A stretch of DNA of 64,000 nucleotides from Sphingopyxis macrogoltabida (GCF_001314325.1 NZ_CP009429.1:186501-250500), one strand, 5' to 3'; positions 27,687 through 36,575 are shown, numbered from the stretch's first letter. Translations and numbers: made by a program. Notes: generated from the letters alone by a model not told the origin.

Positions 27687-29861
27687 ATGGCGACTTTGGT
27701 GCTGACGGTGGTCGGCGGACTCGTTGGCGGGCCGGTGGGGGCGGCGATCGGCGCGACGATCGGCCAGCAGGTCGACGCCGCGATCTTCAAACCGAAGGGG
27801 CGCGAAGGCCCGCGGCTGGCCGACCTTAAGGTGCAGGCGTCGACCTATGGCCAGCAGATCCCGCAATTGTTCGGGACAATGCGCGTCGCGGGCAGCGTGA
27901 TCTGGGCGACCGACCTGATCGAGCGGCGGACGAAGAGCGGCGGCGGCAAGGGGCGGCCGTCGGTGACCGAATATAGCTATTCGGTCTCGCTCGCGGTGGC
28001 GCTGTCGTCGCGGCCGATCCGCGCGATCCGGCGTATCTGGGCGGATGGCAATCTGCTGCGCGGATCGAGCGGGACGTTCAAGGAGCGCTGCACCTTTCGC
28101 TGGTATTCCGGAAGCGAAGATCAGGCGGCCGACCCGCTGATCGCATCGGCGGTGGGAATGGCGTCGGCGAGCGCGTTTCGCGGCACCGGCTATGCGGTGT
28201 TCGAGGAGCTGGAACTGGCGAGCTTCGGCAATCGCATCCCGTCGCTGACCTTCGAAGTCGAGGCCGATGCCGGGCCGATCGACGCGGGTATGGTCGGCGA
28301 TACCCTGCTCGGCGAGCCGGGGCGTTGCAGCGGTGGCTGGGCGTTTGCTGGCTATGCCGCGTCGGGCGACCGGGCGCGCGATGCGCTGGCGCCGCTGTTC
28401 GAAGCCGACGCCATGCGGCTGGTCAGCGATCCGGGCGGATGGTTTCTCGCCCCCGCAGGCATCGGCGCAGCCCCGGTCGCGCTCGCCGGTTTTCGCGAAA
28501 CGCGACGCGCCGAAACGCCGGGCGACCGGGTCGAGCGAAACCGCGCGGCGCTATCGTCGCTGCCCGGCACGATACGGCTGCGCCATTACGAGCCCGAGCG
28601 CGACTATCAGCTCGGCCAGCAGGCGAGCGCGGTCGCGGGCGGCGGGGCTCGCGAGGAGCGGATCGATCTGCCCGCGGTGCTCGCCGCCGGATCGGCGCGC
28701 GCGCTTGCGCAGCAGCTTGCGGCGGCGGCGACCGATGGCCGTGAAACGGTCGTCTGGCAGGCCGACCTTGGCGCGCTGGCGCTGCCGGTCGGCGGCGTCG
28801 TCACCCTGATCGATGGAAGCGGTTGGCGCGTGGCGAGCCGGTCGGTGCGTGCGAACGACGTGCGGTTGGAGCTCCGGCGATACCAGCCGCTGACCGGCGG
28901 TTCCGTGGCGGCCGATCCGGGTGCGCCGGTGGTCCAGCCCGACTGGGCCGATGCGACCGGCACCGTGCATGTGTTCGACTTGCCCAGCCTTGGCATAGCT
29001 GCCGCGCAGGCACCGCGGCTTGTGGTCGCCGGAGCCGGCAGCAACGACGGCTGGCGCGGCGCCGACTGCTGGGTCGTGCCGATGCCCGGGGCCGAGCCGG
29101 TGCCCGCCGGCGCGCTGCGTCCGGCGGCGGCGCTCGGCGCGCTCGCCGAGCCGCTGGGCGCGGGAAGCGCCGACCTGTTCGATCTGGCCAATGCCGTCGT
29201 CGTTACGCTGGTCAATCCGGCGATGACGCTCGAAACGGTCGACGATGCGCGGCTGCTCGGCGGCGCAAACCGGGCGATGATCGGTGGCGAGTTGCTGCAA
29301 TTCGGCGTTGCCGAGGCCGTAACGCCCGGCGTCTGGCGCCTGTCGCGGCTGCTGCGCGGACGGGCGGGGAGCCATGCGGATGCGCATGCCGAGGGCGCCC
29401 CCTTCGCGCTGATCGACGATCCGGCCTTGCTGCTGCTCCCCGACGAACTGGCGGCCTGGGCCGAAAGCGGCGCGGCGATCGTCCAGTGGGCGCCGCGCAA
29501 CGGCACCGGTATCGAAGATATCGAGATGCCGGGCACGGCGCAGGCGTTGCGGCCGCTGGCCCCGGTGCATGCACGCATCCGTCCCGACGGTTCGGGCGGC
29601 GTCGACATCGACTGGGTCCGCCGCAGCCGGGCCGACCCGGGCTGGCGCGACCATGTCGATATCCCGCCGGGAGAAAGCCGTGAAGCATGGCGCGCCGAGC
29701 TGGTTCCCGCCGTGCCGGGGGTCGGGCCGTGGGAGCGGCCGTCGGCCAGCCTTCATCTCGAAGCCGCGATCATCGGGGCGCTGCCCCCGGGAAGCCACAT
29801 CGAACTTCGCCAGATCGGCGACTTCGCGGTGTCGGCGCCGCTCATCCTGCCCCTGACCTGA
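27687..29861 (+). CDS. tail hub / host-interaction protein, GTA gp15-like, short form
   Basis: 724 residues. N terminus with small-residue helix GGLVGGPVGAAIGATIG, then QQIPQLFGTMRVAGSVIWATDL, and hub-type beta domains (VTEYSYSVSLAVALSSRPI, then IPSLTFEVEAD). The C-terminal half has a receptor-binding-like run of beta domains, including LSRLLRGRAGSHADAH typical of gp15 tails. Rhodobacter gp15 is about 1,300 residues with an internal TIM barrel; that barrel is not evident here. It would form the megatron/hub at the tail tip. ATG 27687 follows GGGAG. Confidence 0.85.
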   Translation: MATLVLTVVGGLVGGPVGAAIGATIGQQVDAAIFKPKGREGPRLADLKVQASTYGQQIPQLFGTMRVAGSVIWATDLIERRTKSGGGKGRPSVTEYSYSVSLAVALSSRPIRAIRRIWADGNLLRGSSGTFKERCTFRWYSGSEDQAADPLIASAVGMASASAFRGTGYAVFEELELASFGNRIPSLTFEVEADAGPIDAGMVGDTLLGEPGRCSGGWAFAGYAASGDRARDALAPLFEADAMRLVSDPGGWFLAPAGIGAAPVALAGFRETRRAETPGDRVERNRAALSSLPGTIRLRHYEPERDYQLGQQASAVAGGGAREERIDLPAVLAAGSARALAQQLAAAATDGRETVVWQADLGALALPVGGVVTLIDGSGWRVASRSVRANDVRLELRRYQPLTGGSVAADPGAPVVQPDWADATGTVHVFDLPSLGIAAAQAPRLVVAGAGSNDGWRGADCWVVPMPGAEPVPAGALRPAAALGALAEPLGAGSADLFDLANAVVVTLVNPAMTLETVDDARLLGGANRAMIGGELLQFGVAEAVTPGVWRLSRLLRGRAGSHADAHAEGAPFALIDDPALLLLPDELAAWAESGAAIVQWAPRNGTGIEDIEMPGTAQALRPLAPVHARIRPDGSGGVDIDWVRRSRADPGWRDHVDIPPGESREAWRAELVPAVPGVGPWERPSASLHLEAAIIGALPPGSHIELRQIGDFAVSAPLILPLT

Positions 29862-29873
29862 AAGGAAGATCTC

Positions 29874-30317
29874 ATGCCCGCAACCCCCCGCTTTTCCTTG
29901 CCCCTGCTGGCGATGGCACAGGCGCAAAAGGAGGTTACGCACAACGAGGCGCTGACCTTGCTCGATGCGCTGGTCCATGCGGTGATCGAAGCCGGGCCGC
30001 AGGCCGACCCGCCGGCTACGCCCGTCGAGGGCTGCTGCTGGCTGGTCGGACCGGACGCTACGGCCGCGTGGGCGGGGAAGGAGGATGCGGTCGCGATCTG
30101 GACGTCGGGCGGCTGGCGATTCGTGCTGCCCCGAGCGGCGATGCGGGTGTCGCGTCTTGCCGATGGAGCATCGCTGCGGTTCGACGGCGAAAGCTGGATC
30201 GAGCCGCCGTCGATCGCGGGCGCGGCGGGCGGGTCGACAATCGACTCAGAAGCCCGTAGCGTGCTCGCCGCACTGATTCTGCTGCTCGAGGCGCATGGTC
30301 TTCTGATTTCAGGCTGA
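29874..30317 (+). CDS. DUF2793 family protein, last gene of the cluster
   Basis: 147 residues beginning PATPRFSLPLLAMAQAQKEVTHNEAL, which is the hallmark of DUF2793 (key part LPLLAMAQAQKEVTHNEAL). Members sit at the ends of GTA-type clusters and are thought to be head spike or tail accessory proteins that bind surface polysaccharide. AAAGGAAG lies before ATG 29874, 12 bp after the hub gene. It ends in a hydrophobic helix. Confidence 0.85.
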   Translation: MPATPRFSLPLLAMAQAQKEVTHNEALTLLDALVHAVIEAGPQADPPATPVEGCCWLVGPDATAAWAGKEDAVAIWTSGGWRFVLPRAAMRVSRLADGASLRFDGESWIEPPSIAGAAGGSTIDSEARSVLAALILLLEAHGLLISG

Positions 30318-30336
30318 ATTTGCCTGTACTCGCATC

Positions 30337-30353
30337 AAAAGTGCGACTTTTTT
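30337..30353 (+). terminator. weak intrinsic terminator after the GTA-like cluster
   Basis: AAAAGT-GCG-ACTTTT followed by further T residues, 20 bp after the DUF2793 stop. The stem is short and AT-rich, so efficiency would be modest, but its place at the operon end is right. Confidence 0.4.
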
Positions 30354-30404
30354 ACAACAGAATGGTGATTTGTTCGCTTGCGTGGAACCAAAGGCGCGGG
30401 TAGG

Positions 30405-30420
30405 ACGTCTGGCGAGACGT
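30405..30420 (+). promoter_or_regulatory. 5' UTR hairpin upstream of the OmpA-family gene
   Basis: Perfect stem ACGTCT-GGCG-AGACGT ending 26 bp before the ATG at 30447. Outer-membrane-protein messages often carry such stabilising or regulatory leader hairpins. The function here is inference. Confidence 0.4.
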
Positions 30421-30446
30421 ATATCTCAATTGAAAGGGGAATTACT

Positions 30447-31550
30447 ATGAGGAAGCTTGCCGTCGCTGTGGCGTTGGCCTCCACTGCCCTGGCGTCGCCT
30501 GCTCTGGCGCGCGACAACTCCTGGTATGTGGGTGTCGGTGGTGGTGCTATGATCGTCGAGGACATGGACCTTGACATCGGCGCTGTCGAAAATGCTGGCA
30601 CGCTCGATCACCGGACCGGGTACGACTTCGAAGGCACTGTCGGTTATGACTTCGGCGGTTTCCGCGCGGAAGTCGAAGTCGGCTATCGCGAAGCCGACAT
30701 CAAGAGCGGTACGTTTACCGTTCCGGTTCCGAATGGCGGTGCAGGGTTCACGGGCACCACGCGGCTGAACGGCGACTCGAACGCGCTCAGCTTCATGGCG
30801 AACGCGATGCTCGACTTCGGTGACGATGACGGCATCCAGGGCTTCATCGGCGGTGGTGTCGGTGTCGCACGCGTCTCGGTCGAACCGGTGTTCGCGAGCA
30901 ATTTCATCGATGACTCGGACACGGGTTTCGCTTGGCAGGCGATCGCCGGCGTTCGCGCTCCGCTGACGCGCAACATTGATGCAGGCCTGAAGTATCGCTT
31001 CTTCAACGTCAACGGCGTCGACCTTGTCGACTCGCTTGGCCGCGACGTTTCGACGCGCTTCCGTTCGCACTCGCTGCTCGGCACGCTGACGTTCAACTTC
31101 GGTGGCGCTGAACCGGCTCCGGAGCCGGCACCCCCGCCGCCGCCGCCGCCGCCGCCTCCCCCGCCGCCCCCGCCGCCCCCGCCGCCCCCGGTGGTGTGTG
31201 CGCCCGGACCGTACATCGTGTACTTCGACTGGGATCAGTCGAACATCACGCCGGAAGCGGCTTCGACGCTCGACAACGCGATCAGCGCCTACAACCAGGG
31301 CTGCACGGGTACGCAGGTCATGCTCGCCGGTCACGCCGACCGTTCGGGTTCGGCCAAGTACAACGTCGGTCTGTCGGAACGCCGCAACACGGCGGTTCGC
31401 AGCTACCTGACCGCACGCGGTATCTCGGACAGCTCGATCAGCGCCCAGGCGTTCGGCGAAACCCGTCCGGCCGTTGCGACTGCCGACGGCGTCCGCAACG
31501 ACCAGAACCGTCGCGTGGAAATCACTTACGGTCCGAACTCGGGCATGTAA
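30447..31550 (+). CDS. OmpA-family outer-membrane protein with polyproline linker
   Basis: 367 residues from ATG 30447 (GAAAGGGGA upstream). Signal peptide ending SPALA-RD. Residues ~25-225 form an 8-strand barrel (WYVGVGGGAMIVEDMDL, TLTFNFGG at the end). A linker with 19 consecutive Pro codons (31132-31188) leads to an OmpA C-terminal peptidoglycan-binding domain: YFDWDQSNITPEA, GHADRSGSAKYNVGLSERRN and FGETRPAV. It ties the outer membrane to the wall. The usual second domain Asp and Arg residues are present. Likely highly expressed; an intrinsic terminator follows. Confidence 0.92.
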   Translation: MRKLAVAVALASTALASPALARDNSWYVGVGGGAMIVEDMDLDIGAVENAGTLDHRTGYDFEGTVGYDFGGFRAEVEVGYREADIKSGTFTVPVPNGGAGFTGTTRLNGDSNALSFMANAMLDFGDDDGIQGFIGGGVGVARVSVEPVFASNFIDDSDTGFAWQAIAGVRAPLTRNIDAGLKYRFFNVNGVDLVDSLGRDVSTRFRSHSLLGTLTFNFGGAEPAPEPAPPPPPPPPPPPPPPPPPPPPVVCAPGPYIVYFDWDQSNITPEAASTLDNAISAYNQGCTGTQVMLAGHADRSGSAKYNVGLSERRNTAVRSYLTARGISDSSISAQAFGETRPAVATADGVRNDQNRRVEITYGPNSGM

Positions 31551-31590
31551 GACCGGTTTCCACTCCCGACAGGGACTGGAAGACAAAGAG

Positions 31591-31621
31591 GGGCGGTACC
31601 GAAAGGTGCCGCCCTTTCTTT
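31591..31621 (+). terminator. intrinsic terminator of the OmpA-family gene
   Basis: GGGCGGTACC-GAAA-GGTGCCGCCC stem (one T-G pair, GAAA tetraloop) followed by TTTCTTT, 40 bp after the stop codon. A strong rho-independent terminator. Confidence 0.85.
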
Positions 31622-31814
31622 ATGCGCACCGCCGGTTTGGAATGGTGGGGGGCCGAGGGCGCCGCGCTTTTTATTTGCGCTGCCGATAAAATGTTATACC
31701 ATTACAAAGCGGGTTGCCGATTACCTGCAATGGATGCAGGGGACCGATCCGCAGCGCGGGGCTGGCGCGCGTCGATCTTGCCGAGCCGCCTCGCGCCCGA
31801 GAGGGAGAGAGACG

Positions 31815-32255
31815 ATGCGCCGACGTCGCAGTGCTTTTCATCGCAGTATCTTTCGCGCCGATCCCAACGGCGATCCCGATATCAATACGACGCCGCTGAT
31901 CGACGTGATGCTGGTGATGCTGGTGATGTTCATCATCACCATCCCGCCGCCGACGCACAGTGTCGATATCACCTTGCCCGCCGGTCCGGGCGTGGACGAC
32001 AAGGTGCTCGACGAGAACCGGGTGACGATCGATACGTCGGACATGATCCGGTGGAACGGCGAGGCGGTCGACCTTGCCGAACTGGGCCAGCTTGTGAAGG
32101 TCGCGTCGGAGCGGACCGAACAGCCCGTGCTGATGTTCGAGCCCGAGGCGCGGGCGCGCTATCTGCGGGTCGACGAAGCGATCGGGGCGATCCGCCGCAA
32201 CGGCGGCAGCAAGCTCGCCTTTCCGGGAATCCGCGAATATGGCGGGTTGATCTGA
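31815..32255 (+). CDS. ExbD/TolR family biopolymer transport protein
   Basis: 146 residues from ATG 31815 (GAGGGAGAGA upstream). One membrane helix near the N terminus in the typical setting DPDINTTPLIDVMLVMLVMFII, where the Asp in PLIDV is the proton-path residue; the rest is the periplasmic domain (VTIDTSDMIRWNG). ExbD works with ExbB and TonB to energise TonB-dependent receptors. No exbB or tonB lies nearby, so it must pair with products of another locus or act as an orphan. Confidence 0.85.
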   Translation: MRRRRSAFHRSIFRADPNGDPDINTTPLIDVMLVMLVMFIITIPPPTHSVDITLPAGPGVDDKVLDENRVTIDTSDMIRWNGEAVDLAELGQLVKVASERTEQPVLMFEPEARARYLRVDEAIGAIRRNGGSKLAFPGIREYGGLI

Positions 32256-32288
32256 CGGCCGCGGTTCGGACCGCGGGAACTGGCCCCG

Positions 32289-32825
32289 TCAGGCGGCGGG
32301 GGCAGTTCCGGGACGCAGATAGGCCATCATGTAACTGACATAGTCGGCCTTGCCGAGCGGCACGCCCATGTGGCGGAGGATTCCGTAGGCCGCGACGAGG
32401 TGGAAGTAATATTGCGGCTGGGCCCAGTCGCGCACGTAAGTGGCGGCGGTCATGTCGAATGCCATGCCGTTCGGCAGGTCGAAGCCGACCGCGCGGTCGG
32501 GATCGCTGTCGAGCGTGGCGCGTTCGATGGTTTCGAGCCATGCCAGCGTTGCGGCTATCTGCGCCTGCAAGCCCGCGAAGTCGGTCGCATCTTCGTCGAG
32601 TATGGGAGCGTCACCCGCGCCGAGCCGCGTCGCCGCCTGGATCGCCTGTCCGCATGAAAAGCGCACCTGCGAGGCGAGCGGGAACATGTCGGGCGCGAGG
32701 CGTGCGGCGATGAACTGCAGCTCGCCGATATCATTGTCGCGGCCCCATGCCAGCGCCTTGCCGAGCTGGCCCGACAGCGCCTTCAATCCGTTGATATAGG
32801 CGGGGACGGTAAGGTCGTAGAGCAT
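32289..32825 (-). CDS. DUF1993 family protein
   Basis: 178 residues from ATG 32825. Begins LYDLTVPAYINGLKALSGQLGKAL, then LAPDMFPLASQVRFSCGQAIQAA, both typical of DUF1993, a helical DinB-like fold. Conserved AYGILRHMGVPLGKADYV near the end. Function unknown; the family is widespread in proteobacteria. It follows the ABC exporter gene after 37 bp and may share its message. Confidence 0.85.
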   Translation of the reverse strand: MLYDLTVPAYINGLKALSGQLGKALAWGRDNDIGELQFIAARLAPDMFPLASQVRFSCGQAIQAATRLGAGDAPILDEDATDFAGLQAQIAATLAWLETIERATLDSDPDRAVGFDLPNGMAFDMTAATYVRDWAQPQYYFHLVAAYGILRHMGVPLGKADYVSYMMAYLRPGTAPAA

Positions 32826-32862
32826 GGCAAGGCGTCCTTTGAAGGGTGGCGGCAGGTTGGTT

Positions 32863-34674
32863 CTAGGCGGCGGCCAGATTGTCCTGGAACTGCAGCCGGG
32901 CAAGGCGGGCATAGAGGCCATCGGCGGCGACGAGGTCGTCGTGGCGGCCTTCCTCGACGATGCGCCCGTCGTCCATCACGACAATGCGGTCGGCGGCACG
33001 AACGGTCGCGAGCCGGTGCGCGATGACGATCGTCGTGCGGTCGTGCATCAGCGTTTCGAGCGCATCCTGTACGAGCTTTTCGGATTCGGCGTCGAGCGCA
33101 GAGGTCGCTTCGTCGAGCAGCAGGAGCGGCGCACGGCGGAGCAAGGCGCGGGCGATCGCCACGCGCTGGCGCTGGCCGCCCGACAGGCGCGCACCGCCTT
33201 CGCCCATGAAGGTGTCGAGGCCCTGCGGCAGCTTGCGGAGGAACTCCTCGGCATTCGCGGCGCGGGCGGCATCCCACAGTTCCTCATCGGTCGCGTTCCA
33301 GTTGCCGTAGCGCAGATTGTCGCGCGCCGACGCGGCGAAGATCACCGTTTCCTGCGGCACCATCGCGATGCGGGCGCGGATGTCGGCGGGGTCGGCATCG
33401 ACGAGCGGCACGCCGTCGAGCAGGACCTCGCCGCCTTGCGGATCGTAGAAGCGCTCGGCGAGCTGGAAGAGCGTTGACTTGCCGGCGCCCGACGGACCGA
33501 CGATCGCCACCGTCTCGCGCGGGCGGATCGCGAGGCTGAAACCATGCAGCGCCGGGGCATCGGGGCGCGTCGGATAGTGGAATTCGACATTCCTATATTC
33601 GAGCGTGCCGATCATCGGATCGGGAAAGCGCTGCGGCTTCGCGGGCGCGGCGATGCTCGGTTCGGCATTCAACAATTCGCTGAGCCGCTCGGCCGCACCG
33701 GCGGCACGGAGGAGGTCGCCATAGACTTCGGTCAGCGCGCCGAATGCGCCGGCGACGAGCCCGCCGGTGAGGACGAAGGCAGCGATCGTGCCGCCGGTGA
33801 TCGTGCCTTCGGCAACCCCGACCGCGCCGTACCAGAGCAGGGTGGTGATCGCGCCGAACAGCAGGCCGATGACGATCGCGGTCATCGTCGCGCGCAGGCG
33901 GATGCGGCGCTTGGCGGTCGCGAAATTCGCCTCGACGGCGGTGGCGAAGCGCGCCGCCTCGCGGTCCTGCTGGCCGAACGCCTGGACGATCTTCATCGCC
34001 CCGAGCTGTTCGGCGGTGGTCGCGCCGATATCGGCGACGCGGTCCTGGCTCGACCGCGAAACATTCTGGAGCTTTCGCCCGAGCAGCACGATCGGCATGA
34101 TGATCACCGGGATGCCGAGCAAGATGCCGCCGGTGAGCTTTGGCGAGAGCGAGAAGAGATAGGCGATGCCGCCGATCCCCATCACGACGTTGCGGAGCGC
34201 GACCGAGACGGTGGTGCCGACGGTCTGTTCGATGATCGAGGTATCCGACGTCATCCGCGAAGCGATTTCCGACGGACGGTTTTCCTCGAAGAAGCCGGGC
34301 GCGAGGCGGAGCAAATTCTGCTGTACCCCCTGGCGGATGTCGGCGACGGTGCGTTCGCCGAGCCAACTCACGAAATAGAAGCGGAGCGCGGTGGCGATCG
34401 CGAGCAGCAGCACGATGACATAGAAGAAGCGGAAATGCGGGCTCACATCGCCGCCGCCGGCGACGAAGCCGCTGTCGATCATTTCCTTGAACTGATACGG
34501 GATCGCCAGCGTCGCGATGGCGGCGACACCGAGCGCGATCACCGCGATCAGGAGCTGTAACGGGTAACGGCTGGCATAGTGCCAGACCATGCGCAGACTA
34601 CCGAGCTTGCGCGGGCGCTTGTCCTGCATTTCGCCCGGAACGGGCGGGGCGGGCTGGTCTGATCGTGTCGCCAT
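32863..34674 (-). CDS. MsbA-like ABC exporter, fused membrane and ATPase domains
   Basis: 603 residues from ATG 34674 (MATRSDQP); the open frame extends further but antisense to nothing supportable. Six membrane helices lie in residues ~45-330 (PLQLLIAVIALGVAAIATLAIPY is the first). The ATPase has Walker A GPSGAGKSTLF, Q-loop MVPQETVIF, signature LSGGQRQRVAIARAL, Walker B LLLLDEATSALD and His switch IAHRLATV. Works as a homodimer to move lipids or drugs out of the inner leaflet. The substrate is not visible. A YjhX-family gene precedes it on the same strand. Confidence 0.9.
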   Translation of the reverse strand: MATRSDQPAPPVPGEMQDKRPRKLGSLRMVWHYASRYPLQLLIAVIALGVAAIATLAIPYQFKEMIDSGFVAGGGDVSPHFRFFYVIVLLLAIATALRFYFVSWLGERTVADIRQGVQQNLLRLAPGFFEENRPSEIASRMTSDTSIIEQTVGTTVSVALRNVVMGIGGIAYLFSLSPKLTGGILLGIPVIIMPIVLLGRKLQNVSRSSQDRVADIGATTAEQLGAMKIVQAFGQQDREAARFATAVEANFATAKRRIRLRATMTAIVIGLLFGAITTLLWYGAVGVAEGTITGGTIAAFVLTGGLVAGAFGALTEVYGDLLRAAGAAERLSELLNAEPSIAAPAKPQRFPDPMIGTLEYRNVEFHYPTRPDAPALHGFSLAIRPRETVAIVGPSGAGKSTLFQLAERFYDPQGGEVLLDGVPLVDADPADIRARIAMVPQETVIFAASARDNLRYGNWNATDEELWDAARAANAEEFLRKLPQGLDTFMGEGGARLSGGQRQRVAIARALLRRAPLLLLDEATSALDAESEKLVQDALETLMHDRTTIVIAHRLATVRAADRIVVMDDGRIVEEGRHDDLVAADGLYARLARLQFQDNLAAA

Positions 34675-34780
34675 TGCGCACGCCCTAGCAGCGGCAGCGG
34701 CGGCGCTCAACGCCGCAGAATGATGCGGTGCTTCAAGCGCTTTGAAGGGGAGCGCGATGATCGACCGCGCTCCCCATCCG

Positions 34781-35038
34781 TCAGCGATTGTCGAGCTGCG
34801 CCCGCACGGCGCGCAGCCCGGCTTGCGAAATGCGGTACGGGGCACCGTTTTGCGACCCGATGAAACCGCGTTTGCGCAGCCGCCGGAACAGCGGCAGGTT
34901 CATATTGGCGAGGACGAAGCCGTCGCGGGTGAAGCATAAGGCCTCGACGATATGGCCGTCGTCATCGCGGCGATGACGGATCATGCCGCCTTGCGCCAGC
35001 ACATGGAGCACGCGCTGCTCCGCTTTCGAAATGTTCAT
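34781..35038 (-). CDS. YjhX / UPF0386 family small protein
   Basis: 85 residues. Matches the YjhX family along its length: MNISKAEQRVLHVLAQGG, then EALCFTRDGFVLANM, RLRKRGFIGSQNGAPYRIS and the end AVRAQLDNR. It has a winged-helix look. In E. coli YjhX has been listed as a toxin or topoisomerase inhibitor; no partner gene of the antitoxin type is seen here, so in this genome it may be a regulator. It lies 106 bp upstream of the exporter gene and diverges from phaZ. Confidence 0.85.
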   Translation of the reverse strand: MNISKAEQRVLHVLAQGGMIRHRRDDDGHIVEALCFTRDGFVLANMNLPLFRRLRKRGFIGSQNGAPYRISQAGLRAVRAQLDNR

Positions 35039-35222
35039 GGAATATGTCCGGGATTTTCAGCAACAAGGGCGCGCCGACCGCCGGGGTCGGCACGCACGCA
35101 CATCCCGATGTCGCCGGGATGTTAGCGGTTGCCCGCAATCTCAGACATAATCACTCCGAAGGCGCACGATGCGCCGCGCGGGCAGGATATGAATAATTAT
35201 CATCGCCTGCAAACGATTTTGA

Positions 35223-35236
35223 TGCATTGCACAATG
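35223..35236 (+). promoter_or_regulatory. TGCA-type dyad upstream of phaZ, candidate PhaR site
   Basis: TGCA-T-TGCA at 35223-35231 overlaps the palindrome CATTG-CA-CAATG at 35225-35236, 77 bp before the phaZ start. PhaR, the polyhydroxybutyrate-responsive repressor of alphaproteobacteria, favours TGCA-rich dyads upstream of PHB genes. The match is by eye and the identity is inference. Confidence 0.35.
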
Positions 35237-35312
35237 AAATGGATGGCCTAGACTGCCCCCAACGAACGGGCGCCCGCAAGAGAGCGCCGGGCTGCGCAAG
35301 GAATGAACATCT

Positions 35313-36533
35313 ATGCTGTATCACGCGTTTGAAATGCAGAAGAGCTGGCTTGCCGGGGCAAGCGCGCTGGCGACCGCGGGCGCGCAGGTCATGCAACACC
35401 CCGCGAATCCGCTCGGCTATTTCGGCGGCAGCCCGATGTTCGCGTCCGCCCTCGAAGTTTTCGCCCATGCCGCGGCGCCGCGCGGCAAGCCGGGGTTCGA
35501 CCTCTACGAAACGACGGTCGAGGGTGAGACGGTGCGCGTCACCGAAGTCGTCGAAGCGCGCAAGCCCTTCGGCCAGCTCAAGCATTTCAAGCACAAGGGC
35601 ACCAAGGATGCGCCCAAGCTGCTGATCGTCGCGCCGATGTCGGGCCATTATGCGACGCTGCTGCGCGGCACCGTCGAGCGTATGCTGCCCGGCCACGATG
35701 TGTGGATCACCGACTGGCGCGACGCACGCAACGCGCCGCTGTCGGCGGGCAAGTTCGATCTCGACGACTATGTGGATTACCTGATCTCGTGGCTCGAACA
35801 TATCGGGCCGGGTGCGCATATGCTGGCGGTGTGCCAGCCGTCGGTGCCGAGCCTTGCGGCAGCGGCCGTCATGGCCGCGAACAAGCACAAGTGCCGGCCG
35901 AAGACGCTGACGATGATGGGCGGACCGATCGACACCCGCAAGGCGCCGACCGCTGTCAACGAACATGCGATGACGCGCCCGCACGCCTGGTTCCAGGAAA
36001 ATGTCATCGTCACGGTGCCCGCATGGTATCCGGGGGCCGGCCGCCGCGTCTATCCGGGCTTCCTGCAACTGGCGGGCTTTATGTCGATGAACCTCGGCAA
36101 TCATATGATGAGCCATTGGGAGATGTTCAAACATCTGGTCGACGGCGATGGCGAAAGTGCCGACAAGACCAAGGAATTTTACGACGAATATCGGTCGGTG
36201 TGCGACATGACCGCCGAATTCTACCTGCAGACCGTCGATGTCGTGTTCCAGCGCCACCTGCTGCCGAAGGGCGAGATGCTGCATCGCGGCCAGCTGGTCG
36301 ATATCGGTGCGATCGAGGATATTGCGATCCTCGCGATCGAGGGCGAGCGCGACGATATTTCGGGGATCGGTCAGACCAAGGCGGCGCTCACGCTCGCCAA
36401 GGCGTTGCCGGCCGAGAAGAAGAAATATCTGATGGCGAAGGCCGTCGGCCATTACGGGATCTTCAACGGCCGCAAGTGGCGTGAGGAGATTGCGCCGGTG
36501 GTCGAACAGTGGATTCGCAGCAACGGCGGGTGA
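35313..36533 (+). CDS. phaZ: intracellular polyhydroxyalkanoate depolymerase
   Basis: 406 residues, the usual PhaZ length. It begins LYHAFEMQKSWLAG, typical of the intracellular type that degrades native PHB granules to recover 3-hydroxybutyrate. The nucleophile is Cys in VCQPSVPSLAA (a Cys lipase box, as in other PhaZ1 enzymes), with Asp in EGERDDISG and His in VGHYGIFNGRKWR. No signal peptide, agreeing with granule-side action. A 274-bp gap upstream holds its promoter and is shared with the divergent yjhX-type gene. Confidence 0.92.
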   Translation: MLYHAFEMQKSWLAGASALATAGAQVMQHPANPLGYFGGSPMFASALEVFAHAAAPRGKPGFDLYETTVEGETVRVTEVVEARKPFGQLKHFKHKGTKDAPKLLIVAPMSGHYATLLRGTVERMLPGHDVWITDWRDARNAPLSAGKFDLDDYVDYLISWLEHIGPGAHMLAVCQPSVPSLAAAAVMAANKHKCRPKTLTMMGGPIDTRKAPTAVNEHAMTRPHAWFQENVIVTVPAWYPGAGRRVYPGFLQLAGFMSMNLGNHMMSHWEMFKHLVDGDGESADKTKEFYDEYRSVCDMTAEFYLQTVDVVFQRHLLPKGEMLHRGQLVDIGAIEDIAILAIEGERDDISGIGQTKAALTLAKALPAEKKKYLMAKAVGHYGIFNGRKWREEIAPVVEQWIRSNGG

Positions 36534-36575
36534 GGCGATTACTGCCGAAGTTGGGCGGTTGTTTCTTTCCTGTTT

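Noticed and set aside
13500..30450. A complete temperate prophage
   Set aside because: No integrase, excisionase, replication, lysis gene or attachment repeat was found around the structural genes; the order fits a GTA-type cluster.
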